Assembly (NCBI GenBank): GCA_019637615.1
Contig: JAHBVJ010000046.1
Coordinates: forward strand, 1 to 43,123
Reading direction: 5' to 3'
DNA: 43,123 nucleotides
Origin: Anaerolineae bacterium
GTDB taxonomy: Bacteria > Chloroflexota > Anaerolineae > Aggregatilineales > UBA2796
Shown here: one piece after another, positions 31,918-40,210 of the stretch
Layout: every line of letters starts with the position of its first letter
Numbering within the stretch: the stretch's first letter is position 1
Translations under genes and position numbers: made by a program
The notes under the pieces: generated by a model
Told to the model about the DNA's origin: nothing
Databases searched by the model: none
Seen by the model: the letters and a program-made list of their open reading frames with translations, nothing else

Positions 31918-33504
31918 ATGCGTGCGTGGCGATTGGTAAAAAGCATGGCGATTCTGGCGGTGTGGGGCGCGGTGTCGTTGGCGTGCAGCCTGACGAGTGC
32001 CATCGCACCGACACAGGTTGTCACCCGTCAGCCGCCCTCACCGACAACGGTTGCCGTCACGTTCGCCCCTGTCGTCACAGCGACGATCAGCGGCGCGACG
32101 GGGACTCCGCTGCCCACCGCCGATCCGTGCCCGCAAGAGGCAATCTCGCCTTCGCGGTATACCGTCGCTACGCTGGTCGATTTGCCCAAGCGCAGAGTCA
32201 CCGCCAGCGTACAGGCCATTTACCGCAACGACACGGATCGCCCGCTGGATACGCTGGTGATGCTGGTCGATTCGAACCGCGTGCCGGGGGCGTTCGCGCT
32301 GGCTGATCTGCGCGGGACGGATAGGACGGTGGTCAGCCAGTATACGCTCACCGGCCCGCGCCTCGACATCCAATTGGCCTCGCCGCTGGAGATCGGATGT
32401 AGCGCCAGCCTCGCCTTCACCTTCAGTCTGAACGTGTTCAAACTGGAAGATGCGCGCCTGCCATACCTCGCTTACACGGATAATCAATTCAATCTGGGGC
32501 ATTGGCTGCCGCAGTTCCCCCCGATCATGGATGGCGAGTGGTTCATCCCGCGCGAATGGACGATTGGCGAATACTGGACGGACGGCTTAGGGGATTATGA
32601 CGTGCAAGTGCGCGTGATGGGCGATCCGCACGCTATCGTCATCGCTCCCGGCGACGAGGAGCGACTCAGTGAGGATACATGGCACTTCAAACTCACCGAT
32701 GCGCGTTCGTTCACGGTGGCGGTCAGCGCGGCAATGTCGAAGCTGAGTACGGTGACGAACAGCGGTATGCAGGTTGACCTGTATTATTTCACGCAAGGAC
32801 AACCCGCCAAAAGCCCCGATGGCACCCCGATCAATGGGCCGCAGCACGCGCTAGATACCGCCAAGGCCGCCGCCGAGCAGTTCACAGAGTGGCTCGGCGC
32901 GCTGCCGTACCATCGCCTCGTCGTGATCGAAGGCGATTTCCGCGACGGGATGGAATTCAGCGGGATCGTGTATGTCGGACACCGCTGGTTCAGCGAATTC
33001 GACGGCAAGATCGACTCATGGTTGACGCTGATCACGGCGCACGAAGTTTCACATCAGTGGTGGTATTCGCTAGTGGCTAACGATCAGAACGCCGCGCCAT
33101 TTCTGGACGAAGGATTAGCCATTTACAGCGAAGTGCTGTACTTGCAAGCGCATTACCCCGAACTCGTGCCGTGGTGGTGGACGTTCCGCGTCAAAATCTT
33201 CCAGCCGCAAGGCTTCGTGGACGCCAAAGCCGACGAATTTAGCAGCGGACGGCTGTACATCAACGCGATCTATTTGCGCGGGGCGTTGATGCTGCAAGCT
33301 ATCCGCGAGACGATCGGGGATGAGGCATTTTTGTCATGGTTGCAGCGTTATACCAAGAATAATCGTGAGCACATCGCCACACTACGCAACTTCTGGGGCG
33401 CGATGAACCCTGATGACTACGTGCGCATCGGGGACATCCGCCGCCAATACTTGCGGGATCGCGACCCGTTAGCCAGTGCGCTCACACCGACTCCGGCAGG
33501 TTGA
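31918..33504 (+). CDS. M1-family (gluzincin) metallopeptidase-like lipoprotein
   Basis: The 528-residue protein starts with a lipoprotein signal (VKSMAILAVWGAVSLAC, with a lipobox before Cys23), then a Thr/Pro-rich linker and a beta-rich N-terminal region. The zinc site is HEVSH at residues 375-379 with Glu398 in DEGLA, the HEXXH-X18-E spacing of M1 aminopeptidases. VANDQNAAPFLDEG precedes that Glu. Instead of a clear GAMEN exopeptidase motif it has EFSGIVYVGH near 346-355, so exopeptidase activity is uncertain. It is probably anchored on the outer face of the cytoplasmic membrane. It is a single gene, divergent from the CPBP protease by 72 bases. Confidence 0.85.
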   Translation: MRAWRLVKSMAILAVWGAVSLACSLTSAIAPTQVVTRQPPSPTTVAVTFAPVVTATISGATGTPLPTADPCPQEAISPSRYTVATLVDLPKRRVTASVQAIYRNDTDRPLDTLVMLVDSNRVPGAFALADLRGTDRTVVSQYTLTGPRLDIQLASPLEIGCSASLAFTFSLNVFKLEDARLPYLAYTDNQFNLGHWLPQFPPIMDGEWFIPREWTIGEYWTDGLGDYDVQVRVMGDPHAIVIAPGDEERLSEDTWHFKLTDARSFTVAVSAAMSKLSTVTNSGMQVDLYYFTQGQPAKSPDGTPINGPQHALDTAKAAAEQFTEWLGALPYHRLVVIEGDFRDGMEFSGIVYVGHRWFSEFDGKIDSWLTLITAHEVSHQWWYSLVANDQNAAPFLDEGLAIYSEVLYLQAHYPELVPWWWTFRVKIFQPQGFVDAKADEFSSGRLYINAIYLRGALMLQAIRETIGDEAFLSWLQRYTKNNREHIATLRNFWGAMNPDDYVRIGDIRRQYLRDRDPLASALTPTPAG

Positions 33505-33540
33505 GATAGACTGTTAACATCGGGATACGCAAAATCTCTC

Positions 33541-33546
33541 TATAAT
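33541..33546 (+). promoter_or_regulatory. Candidate -10 box for the GT2-like gene
   Basis: A consensus TATAAT lies 54 bases before the GTG at 33600, with no good -35. Confidence 0.35.
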
Positions 33547-33599
33547 GGGAGGAGTCTGGGTATTTTCGAGCGCAACCGTTGTGTTGTGAAGAGGCAATT

Positions 33600-34472
33600 G
33601 TGAAAGAAAAAGTCAAACTGATCATCACGATCTCGGTCGGGCCACCGGGCAGCGGCAACAAAATTGACGATGTGATCGATACCATCCGAAGTGCCATGTA
33701 TTATGGCGGCGCAGACTCCCGCATCGTCATCCAAGACAATTCACACCCCCTCAATACGGGCAAAAAACTGCAAGAGATGTTCCCGCAGCTTGATATGGTG
33801 CGTTCGCCGCGCAATTATGGCTTGTACGGGGGGCTGTACAAAGCGGAATCGATAGCGATGCAGCACGCCTATGAGCGCTATGAGTTCGGGGCATTGCTGC
33901 GTATGGACAGCGATGCGCTGATGATCGGACATGGATTTGCGGATGAGGCCATCGCCAAGATCAGCGCTAATCCTAACGCCGGCGTGCTCGGTATGTATTT
34001 CACCAGCGGCGAGGGCATCGAGTGGGCACGCCAACAGTTATTGGCGATGACCAGCGTAACCGGTTACATCAAAGACCCGCGTCGCTGTGCGTTTTTGCGC
34101 CAGCTCATCTACAAGGCCGAGCGCAATAATTGGCAGTTGGGGCAGCACATTCTGGGCGGCGCGCTGGTCATGACGCCGACATATATCGAGCGCGTGAATA
34201 AGGCGGGCTTGCTGCACCGCGAAGAACTGCGCCGTGCCAAGCTGCAAAATGACCACACGTATAGCCTGTTGTGTAAAGCCGTCGCGCTCGATCTGATCGA
34301 CTTCAACGTGCCGAACGGCCCGATGGCGATCACATGGCGCGGACTGCCCGCCTCCCCACAAGATTTGATCGAGCAAGGCGCGAAGGTCGTCCACTCCACG
34401 CGCTTCTGGAAGAATATGGACGAGGCGCAGGTCAGGACGTTCTTCCGCGCGCGGCGCGAGTCGGGCAAATAG
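33600..34472 (+). CDS. GT2-like glycosyltransferase-fold protein
   Basis: The 290-residue product starts VKEKVKLIITISVGPPGSGN, has NYGLYGGLYKAESIAMQHAY near residues 79-98 and a DxD motif in LLRMDSDALMIG near 105-116. It ends with a RGLPASPQDLIEQGAKVVHSTRFW segment. It looks like a GT-A-type glycosyltransferase, but the usual NDP-sugar N-terminal motif is unusual, so activity is not assured. The GTG at 33600 has GAGG 6 bases upstream. A TTG eight codons earlier in the frame is disfavoured. The gene stands alone between the M1-type peptidase and an unknown membrane protein. Confidence 0.72.
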   Translation: MKEKVKLIITISVGPPGSGNKIDDVIDTIRSAMYYGGADSRIVIQDNSHPLNTGKKLQEMFPQLDMVRSPRNYGLYGGLYKAESIAMQHAYERYEFGALLRMDSDALMIGHGFADEAIAKISANPNAGVLGMYFTSGEGIEWARQQLLAMTSVTGYIKDPRRCAFLRQLIYKAERNNWQLGQHILGGALVMTPTYIERVNKAGLLHREELRRAKLQNDHTYSLLCKAVALDLIDFNVPNGPMAITWRGLPASPQDLIEQGAKVVHSTRFWKNMDEAQVRTFFRARRESGK

Positions 34473-34570
34473 TCTGCCGCACGCAGTCCCGCGATCAGGC
34501 TTGTAACCCCTCGCCGTTGATTCTAAGCCTACAATCAGGGTAGGCAAGGTTGCGACGGGAGGGGACAGGC

Positions 34571-35419
34571 ATGGGCAACGATCTTGGGTGGCTGGCGCTG
34601 TTGAGCGGTGGGTCAGCTCTGTTTCTGCTCTATTTGCTCGTCAAAATCGGGCGCGGGCTGCTGATCGGCACGCGTGTTGCGATCCCACAGGTTGCGATTG
34701 TGGCACGTGATCAAGCGCCACCCGCGCCGTCCCCCGATTTAGAAGGCCAATTACTCGCCTTTGGATTCCGTCCGATTGGCGTCACCTTGTATCAATCGTC
34801 CCTGCTGCACGGGTACACATGGCATTACGCGGATGAAACCAATGAAATCGATGTAGAAATGGTTGCCGCGCACAGCAAACAGGCGGAAGCATTCCTGTGT
34901 TTCAATACGTGGTTTCAGGATCAAGCTTTTCTGTGGACGGGCTATCCAACCGGAGAAAATATCCAGACAGCGGACTTGCACATGTGGTACGCGTCGCAGA
35001 GTTTGGAAACTGCCTACCTGTATCATTGTCGGCAGCTCGCGGTATGGCGGCGGACGCATGGGGATGCTGTCAAACGGCCTGATCTTAGCGACAACGATTA
35101 CTATGACCGTCTTTACAATGAGAAATATCGTGCGCGGCATCTACGCGCACCAATGCGGCGGGGGCTGTTGACCGCTCTTGTGCTGCTGCTCATGGCGCTG
35201 ACCAACCTCGCGGTGCTGGCGGAAGCGCTGCGCTTGCAACCGATCTATGCTGCCGCGTTCGCACCGATGCCCGGTGGGATCAAAATCAACATTCCCGAAG
35301 GTTTTGTCAGCGCCAGTTTGCCCTACTTGTTGCAATGGGTGGTTGGCGTGGCGGCGTTGAATCGACTCTCGGCGTGGAAGGCTCCGTCGCTCGAAGACTC
35401 CGGCGAGAGAAGTGGTTAG
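34571..35419 (+). CDS. Unknown membrane protein
   Basis: I do not recognise this 282-residue protein. It has an N-terminal hydrophobic segment (WLALLSGGSALFLLYLLVKIG), a soluble middle with aromatic residues (WHYADETNEIDVEM, TWFQDQAFLWTGYPTGE) and a C-terminal membrane segment (LLTALVLLLMALTNLAVLAEAL) plus a second hydrophobic stretch near the end. The ATG at 34571 has GGAGG about 8 bases upstream, and the frame open before it is not needed. It ends 4 bases before the convergent DinB-like gene. Confidence 0.7.
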   Translation: MGNDLGWLALLSGGSALFLLYLLVKIGRGLLIGTRVAIPQVAIVARDQAPPAPSPDLEGQLLAFGFRPIGVTLYQSSLLHGYTWHYADETNEIDVEMVAAHSKQAEAFLCFNTWFQDQAFLWTGYPTGENIQTADLHMWYASQSLETAYLYHCRQLAVWRRTHGDAVKRPDLSDNDYYDRLYNEKYRARHLRAPMRRGLLTALVLLLMALTNLAVLAEALRLQPIYAAAFAPMPGGIKINIPEGFVSASLPYLLQWVVGVAALNRLSAWKAPSLEDSGERSG

Positions 35420-35423
35420 TCTC

Positions 35424-35972
35424 TCATTCGCGCTGAAAGTTGAAGTATTCGTTCATAAAGACCGTCATGTCGAGTTCGCCGGGGGAGTAGCCGTAACGCG
35501 TCAACATCTCGGCGGCCTCACTACGGTGCTGCGTGCCGTGATTAACGACATGCACCAGACAGTGCCACAAGACTCGCTCCCGCACGATGCCAGCGGGAAT
35601 CAGGTAGCGTACATAGCCGTATAAATCCTCGTCAGTCAACGTGTCTAGATAGGTTCGCATCGCACGTTCTTCGACCTGCCAGCGCTCTTTCAGGATACTG
35701 AGCGTCGGTAAATCGGCTTCGGTCAGCTCCGGAATGTTCCACGCTGTGGCGGGCGGGGCGTCTGGCAGGGCTGCGCGCGGAACAAAATAGGTCTGGAAGG
35801 CCGTGCGCCATGAGCAGTCGCTATCCAGCTTGTGGACGAGCGCGCCGCGCAAACTGTGATAGGTGAAGGGCGCGGTGTACTGTTCCTCGGTCACGTTGGC
35901 GCAAGTCGCCAGAATACGTTGATCTGCCCAGTAGGTGTATTCGTACAACAGCTTGATTTCTTCGATCTTCAT
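35424..35972 (-). CDS. DinB-like four-helix protein (paralogue of 7297-7836)
   Basis: The 182-residue product begins MKIEEIKLLYEYTYWADQRIL, very like the paralogue at 7297. It shares the DRT/YLDTLTDEDL segment and the HGTQHRSEAAEMLTRYGYSPGELDMTVF block, with a GxxxHxxxHRSE-type metal site. The ATG at 35972 has GGTGA 5-6 bases upstream; an ATG eighteen codons earlier is disfavoured. The function is unknown beyond the family's metal-dependent transferase/damage-inducible associations. The gene stands alone, divergent from the mutase gene. Confidence 0.8.
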   Translation of the reverse strand: MKIEEIKLLYEYTYWADQRILATCANVTEEQYTAPFTYHSLRGALVHKLDSDCSWRTAFQTYFVPRAALPDAPPATAWNIPELTEADLPTLSILKERWQVEERAMRTYLDTLTDEDLYGYVRYLIPAGIVRERVLWHCLVHVVNHGTQHRSEAAEMLTRYGYSPGELDMTVFMNEYFNFQRE

Positions 35973-36077
35973 CTTGTCACCGTTGGCTATCTGTTTATAT
36001 GGTATTCGTTCGGGCGGATTGATCACAGTGTAGCATAGGGAGCCGAAAGCGACTCAACCTATGTCCGCCGGACGCGC

Positions 36078-36083
36078 TACAAT
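36078..36083 (+). promoter_or_regulatory. Candidate -10 box for the mutase gene
   Basis: TACAAT lies 47 bases before the ATG at 36130, with no convincing -35. Confidence 0.3.
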
Positions 36084-36129
36084 CGAGCGGTAAATTACTT
36101 GAGCCGCGTTTTCGCGTAGGATCGCCAGC

Positions 36130-37788
36130 ATGTCCATTCACGACTCCAAAGCCCATTGGGATGCCAACACCGTCGCTAACAGCCTGAAAAAAGTGCCAGA
36201 ACGTCAGGAGCACTTCGAAACCTCGTCCGGAATCGGATTGGAGCGTTTGTACACGCCGGATGATGCTGCGGCAGACGGCTATCTGAATAAGCTCGGCTTC
36301 CCCGGCGAATTTCCGTACACGCGCGGCGTGCAGCCGACCATGTACCGCAGCCGTTTCTGGACGATGCGGCAATATGCGGGCTACGCCACCGCCGAGGAGT
36401 CCAACGCTCGTTACCGCTTTTTGCTCGATCAGGGGCAGATGGGACTTTCCGTCGCATTCGACCTGCCGACACAGATCGGCTACGATCCCGACGATCCGAT
36501 GTCGCTCGGTGAGGTCGGTAAAGTCGGCGTGAGCATTTGCAGCATCCACGACATGGCGCGGCTGTTCGAGGGCATCCCGCTGGATAAGGTCAGCACGTCG
36601 ATGACGATCAACGCGCCCGCCAGCATCCTGTTGGCGCTGTACATCGCGGTGGGCAAGCGGCAGGGCGTCGATCCCAAGAAGCTGCGCGGCACCGTTCAAA
36701 ACGACATTTTCAAAGAATACATCGCACGCGGGACGTATATCTTCCCGCCGCAGCACAGCCTCCGCCTGATTACGGACATCTTCCGCTACTGCAAATCCGA
36801 AGTCCCGCAGTGGAACACGATCAGCATCAGCGGCTACCATATCCGCGAGGCGGGTAGTACTGCCGTGCAAGAGGTCGCTTTTACGCTCGCCAACGGGATC
36901 GCCTATGTGCAAGCAGCGGTCGAGGCGGGCTTGGCGGTGGACGACTTCGCACCGCAGTTGTCGTTCTTCTTCAACGCACACAATCAGTTTTTCGAGGAGA
37001 TCGCCAAGTTCCGCGCGGCGCGGCGCTTGTGGGCGCACATCATGCAGGAACGGTTCGGCGCGAAGAATCCTGACTCGCTCAAGCTGAAATTCCACACGCA
37101 AACGGGCGGCAGCACATTGACCGCCCAGCAACCGATGAACAATATCGTGCGCGTGACGGTGCAAGCCTTGGCGGCGATCCTCGGCGGCACGCAGAGTCTG
37201 CATACGAACAGCATGGACGAGGCGTTGGCGCTGCCCACCGAGCAGGCTGTGCAGGTGGCACTGCGCACACAGCAAGTCCTCGCCTACGAGAGCGGCGTGG
37301 CGGACAGCGTTGATCCGATGGGCGGCAACTGGCTGGTCGAAAAGCTGACGGATGAGATCGAGACGCGGGCGAAGGAGTACATCGCCAGCATCGACGCGAT
37401 GGGCGGCGCGATGAAGGCCATCGAGGCGGGCTACGTGCAGCAGGAGATTCAAGACGCGGCGTACGCGTACCAGCAAGCCGTCGAGCGGCAAGCGCAGATC
37501 GTGGTCGGCGTGAATAAGTTCAAGACGGCAGAAGAAGCGCCTATCGCTACCCTACGCGTCGATCCTGAGATCGAGCGGCGGCAGGTGGCGGCACTGCGGG
37601 CGATGCGAGAGCAGCGGGATAACGGCAAGGTCAGCGAACTCCTCACGCGAATTGAGACAGCGGCGCGGGGCAGCGAGTCGCTCATGCCGCTGTTCATCGA
37701 GGCCGTCGAGCATGAGGTGACGCTCGGTGAAATCTGTAAGGCGCTGCGCAACGTGTTCGGAGAATATCGTCCTGACGCGAGGATTTGA
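36130..37788 (+). CDS. Methylmalonyl-CoA mutase, large (substrate-binding) subunit
   Basis: The 552-residue TIM-barrel subunit has the family blocks RFWTMRQYAGYATAEESN, LSVAFDLPTQIGYDPDDP, GTVQNDIFKEYIARGTYIFPPQ, SISGYHIREAG and QSLHTNSMDEALALPT. Residues equivalent to Propionibacterium Tyr89, Arg207 and His244 are present at Tyr82, Arg200 and His237. This favours methylmalonyl-CoA over isobutyryl-CoA, because isobutyryl-CoA mutases have Phe and Gln at the first two. There is no cobalamin-binding C-terminal domain, so the enzyme needs a separate small B12 subunit that is not in this window. It interconverts (R)-methylmalonyl-CoA and succinyl-CoA. AGGA lies 8 bases before the ATG. It is monocistronic and convergent with the unknown gene at 37799. 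Confidence 0.92.
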   Translation: MSIHDSKAHWDANTVANSLKKVPERQEHFETSSGIGLERLYTPDDAAADGYLNKLGFPGEFPYTRGVQPTMYRSRFWTMRQYAGYATAEESNARYRFLLDQGQMGLSVAFDLPTQIGYDPDDPMSLGEVGKVGVSICSIHDMARLFEGIPLDKVSTSMTINAPASILLALYIAVGKRQGVDPKKLRGTVQNDIFKEYIARGTYIFPPQHSLRLITDIFRYCKSEVPQWNTISISGYHIREAGSTAVQEVAFTLANGIAYVQAAVEAGLAVDDFAPQLSFFFNAHNQFFEEIAKFRAARRLWAHIMQERFGAKNPDSLKLKFHTQTGGSTLTAQQPMNNIVRVTVQALAAILGGTQSLHTNSMDEALALPTEQAVQVALRTQQVLAYESGVADSVDPMGGNWLVEKLTDEIETRAKEYIASIDAMGGAMKAIEAGYVQQEIQDAAYAYQQAVERQAQIVVGVNKFKTAEEAPIATLRVDPEIERRQVAALRAMREQRDNGKVSELLTRIETAARGSESLMPLFIEAVEHEVTLGEICKALRNVFGEYRPDARI

Positions 37789-37798
37789 GGCCGATAGG

Positions 37799-38170
37799 CT
37801 ATTTCTCAGCTTGATGATGGCGGTTGATTTCACCGAAATAGCTAAGTGCCTCGAAAAGTGACGTACCTGTAAGATGTGAGACATGAAACCCTGCGCTGAT
37901 TAAATATGCGGGGAGATTTTGCCTGTCTTCTATGCGGCGGCAGTTTACGAGGAGAATATTTCCGATACTTCGCCCTCGTAACTGCTCAAAAACAGGTTCA
38001 GATGGAGCGATGATTTTCATCACCAATACATAGAGACCTTCCGAATTCAGCCGCATATCCTCAACGATGATCGAACAATCCATTTCACGGGCGAGATCGT
38101 GGAGGGCGGTAGCGTTGAATTGTCCAATTGGCTGAATGACCCATTCGCAGATGTAGGTGATGTTGTTCAT
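37799..38170 (-). CDS. Hypothetical protein
   Basis: This 123-residue product is not recognised. It starts MNNITYICEWVIQPIGQFNATAL, has a beta-rich central stretch (DCSIIVEDMRLNSEGLYVLVMKI) and no membrane segment or signal. Base composition is lower in GC than its neighbours, which is consistent with transfer or relaxed selection. No ribosome-binding site is evident before the ATG. It converges on the mutase gene with a 10-base gap. Confidence 0.5.
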   Translation of the reverse strand: MNNITYICEWVIQPIGQFNATALHDLAREMDCSIIVEDMRLNSEGLYVLVMKIIAPSEPVFEQLRGRSIGNILLVNCRRIEDRQNLPAYLISAGFHVSHLTGTSLFEALSYFGEINRHHQAEK

Positions 38171-38184
38171 AGTTTACCATTTTT

Positions 38185-38221
38185 GGTACATCATCAAGGT
38201 TGTCTCCGCTGATGATGTACC
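38185..38221. other. Perfect 12-bp stem-loop between two leftward genes
   Basis: GGTACATCATCA (38185-38196) pairs with TGATGATGTACC (38210-38221) around a 13-nt loop. No T-tract follows on the minus strand, so an intrinsic terminator for the EamA gene is not supported. It could be a regulator site or RNA structure ahead of the unknown gene. Confidence 0.45.
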
Positions 38222-38246
38222 AGCGAACTCGTAATTTTTGGTGTTG

Positions 38247-39143
38247 CTACTTAGCGGATAAGGATAGCAGGAAGATGCTCAGGATGAGGAGCGCCGCGCC
38301 GATGATCCCGCTGGGAGCCAGTGTTTCACCGAACAGCAGCCACGCCAGCAGCGCCGCCACAACCGGATCGAGCATCCCGACGATGCTGGCGGTGGTAGCG
38401 GACACCGAGCGCAACCCCATCTGAAACAGCCAGTAAGCGAATGCCGTCGGCCCCAGACCGAGATAAAGCACCAACAACCAGCCGGAAAGCGTATGCACCG
38501 TCACGATCCCGCCCATGAGGTTGATCGGCACGAGCAGCAGTGTGCCCGCGCCAAAGGTGATGGCGGTGACTTGCAGCGGATGATAACCCGACGCGACAAA
38601 CCGCCCGCAGATGATCATGCCCGCGTAGGTTGCCGCCGCGATGACTGAGAAGATCGTGCCGAGCAGTAAGTTATCTTGCGCGCCTTCAGGGGAATGCAGC
38701 CCGACGAGCAGCACACTCCCGATCACGGCGCTGATCAGGGCGATCACGAGGCGCGCGGTGAGCGTTTCGAACTTGAGCAGGACTGATACGCTGGTGACGA
38801 CGACGGGCGCGAGGCACAGCGTAAGCAGGGTGGCGATGGTCACGCCGGAATAGCGGATCGCCGCGAAGTAGGATGCCTGTGAGATCGCCAACAGACAGCC
38901 GCCAAGCGCCATGATCGCGAAGTCGCGCCGCCGGATGCGGAACATCGCCCGCCCAACCACATGCCAGCACGCGACGAACATGATCGGTGTGGCGATCAGC
39001 AGGCGCGCGAGGTTGAGGAAAAGAGAAGTGGTGGTATCGAGTCTAAAAATCGCCTGTGTAGTGACGCCGATGGTGCCCCACAGGATCGCCGCGCCCGTCA
39101 CTAACCAGAAGCCGCCCGGTTGGACGGCCTGAAATTTTTGCAT
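38247..39143 (-). CDS. EamA/DMT-family transporter
   Basis: The 298-residue protein has the ten-segment, duplicated EamA architecture. WLVTGAAILWGTIGVTTQAIF is the first segment, and PTAFAYWLFQMGLRSVSATTASIVGMLDPVVAALLAW in the second repeat is the typical EamA block before the last segment. These proteins are usually exporters of metabolites, and the substrate here is unknown. The ATG at 39143 opens MQKFQAVQPGGFW. No strong ribosome-binding site is visible upstream. The gene is divergent from the str operon. Confidence 0.86.
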   Translation of the reverse strand: MQKFQAVQPGGFWLVTGAAILWGTIGVTTQAIFRLDTTTSLFLNLARLLIATPIMFVACWHVVGRAMFRIRRRDFAIMALGGCLLAISQASYFAAIRYSGVTIATLLTLCLAPVVVTSVSVLLKFETLTARLVIALISAVIGSVLLVGLHSPEGAQDNLLLGTIFSVIAAATYAGMIICGRFVASGYHPLQVTAITFGAGTLLLVPINLMGGIVTVHTLSGWLLVLYLGLGPTAFAYWLFQMGLRSVSATTASIVGMLDPVVAALLAWLLFGETLAPSGIIGAALLILSIFLLSLSAK

Positions 39144-39437
39144 GAGAACACTGCCCTTGCTTGAGATAGATTGCAGGAAAGGGAAGCGCGAATGCCTCCG
39201 CCGCGAAGCCGATCAGCGGGCAGGGTGCAGAATGCTCAGAATCAAACAGGCCGCGACAAACTGAATTCGTCGGGCGCTGGCGAGGAGAACCGTCACCTGC
39301 CCTGCGCTACGCAGCAGCGGGCGGTGGGTTGGTCTGGTAGATGCGACCTAGATCAGGAATGTGCATGAGATTTGGTGCTCTGGGAATTCTATTCCGTCGG
39401 ACATTGTATGATGGAAGCGCAAGGCTGTCAAAGAACT

Positions 39438-39477
39438 TCCGGTTGCTGCAATCCGGTTGCTGCAAATTTGGCAGCAA
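39438..39477. repeat. 14-bp perfect tandem repeat upstream of the str promoter
   Basis: TCCGGTTGCTGCAA occurs twice without a gap (39438-39451 and 39452-39465). An inverted partner, GCAGCAA (39471-39477), gives TTGCTGC...GCAGCAA. It lies about 60-100 bases upstream of the promoter. Confidence 0.6.
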
Positions 39478-39534
39478 TTATTGACAATTTCGCAGCAAAA
39501 TCGCGTTGGATCGCGTAATCTTGCGGGTTCGCCC

Positions 39535-39563
39535 TTGACTCCGCATTTACACTCTGTTAAGAT
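39535..39563 (+). promoter_or_regulatory. Promoter of the rpsL-rpsG-fusA operon
   Basis: TTGACT (39535-39540), a 17-bp spacer and TAAGAT (39558-39563) predict a start near 39570 and a leader of about 180 bases before rpsL. Confidence 0.65.
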
Positions 39564-39605
39564 TCCGCGATTGCCGGACGGGATCAACCTTGCTTCGACA
39601 AGGCA

Positions 39606-39638
39606 ATGATTACCGAATTTTATGAGACACCGCGATGA
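39606..39638 (+). CDS. Possible 10-residue leader peptide
   Basis: ATG...TGA encodes MITEFYETPR, with its stop codon overlapping the base of the first leader hairpin. No Shine-Dalgarno site is properly spaced (AGG is only 2 bases upstream). The frame may be chance; it is listed because of its placement. Confidence 0.2.
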   Translation: MITEFYETPR

Positions 39639-39676
39639 GGCCATCCGTGCTGCCAACGTGGGTGGCCTCATTCTTT
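39637..39676 (+). promoter_or_regulatory. Terminator-like leader hairpin of the str operon
   Basis: GAGGCCATCC (39637-39646) pairs with GGGTGGCCTC (39660-39669), a 10-bp stem with one wobble and 13-nt loop. It is followed by ATTCTTT and can be extended by two A-T pairs. It lies inside the leader, so it is more likely an attenuator or ribosomal-protein leader element than an ordinary gene end. Confidence 0.5.
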
Positions 39677-39685
39677 GTAAGATAT

Positions 39686-39707
39686 AACGGGCGCAAACAC
39701 GCCCGTT
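39686..39707 (+). promoter_or_regulatory. Second leader hairpin of the str operon
   Basis: AACGGGCG (39686-39693) pairs perfectly with CGCCCGTT (39700-39707) around a 6-nt loop. It lies 45 bases before the rpsL start. Confidence 0.5.
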
Positions 39708-39752
39708 TGCGTGCCAAAAAACCGGTGAGATCGATTAAGCTGGAGTTAATTA

Positions 39753-40202
39753 ATGCCAACGATCAACCAACTTATCCGTAAGGGACGCCGAACCAAATCG
39801 GGCAAGAGCAAATCGCCCGCTTTGCAATTCACGTGGAATTCCTACGATCAGCGCCGTACCAAGCGCGACAAGGGTGCTCCTCAGAAGCGCGGCGTCTGTC
39901 AAGTAGTGCGTACCATGACGCCCAAGAAGCCGAATTCCGCACTGCGTAAGATTGCCCGTGTGCGTTTAACCAACGGCATCGAAGTGACGGCGTACATTCC
40001 GGGTGAAGGCCACAGTTTGCAAGAGCACAGCGTGGTGATGATCCGTGGTGGTCGTGTGAAAGACCTCCCCGGCGTGCGTTACCACATCGTGCGCGGCAAG
40101 CTGGACTGCGACGGCGTCAAAGATCGTCAACAGGGTCGTAGCAAGTATGGTGCCAAGCGTCCGAAGAAGGGCGCGGCGGCGGCTCCTGCGAAGAAGAAGT
40201 GA
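39753..40202 (+). CDS. rpsL: 30S ribosomal protein S12
   Basis: The 149-residue S12 has the family core: TPKKPNSALRKIARVRLTNG, then VTAYIPGEGHSLQEHSVV and GGRVKDLPGVRYHIVRGKLD. The decoding-site lysines of PKKPN and VKDLPG are conserved. Between KSPAL and GAPQKRGVC lies an additional segment of about 17 residues (QFTWNSYDQRRTKRDK) not found in the compact E. coli-type S12. A short basic tail (KKGAAAAPAKKK) closes the protein. S12 shapes the decoding centre of the small subunit. It is the first gene of the str operon, driven by the promoter at 39535. Confidence 0.97.
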   Translation: MPTINQLIRKGRRTKSGKSKSPALQFTWNSYDQRRTKRDKGAPQKRGVCQVVRTMTPKKPNSALRKIARVRLTNGIEVTAYIPGEGHSLQEHSVVMIRGGRVKDLPGVRYHIVRGKLDCDGVKDRQQGRSKYGAKRPKKGAAAAPAKKK

Positions 40203-40210
40203 GATAACCC

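Larger units (their letters stand above)
39144..39752. promoter_or_regulatory. Divergent region and leader of the str operon
   Basis: The first ~290 bases show nothing recognisable. Then come a perfect 14-bp tandem repeat (39438-39465), a promoter (39535-39563), a possible 10-codon leader frame (39606-39638) and two hairpins before rpsL. Confidence 0.65.

Noticed and set aside
35995..37491. 498-codon minus-strand frame
   Set aside because: It is antisense to the methylmalonyl-CoA mutase gene and has no family features.
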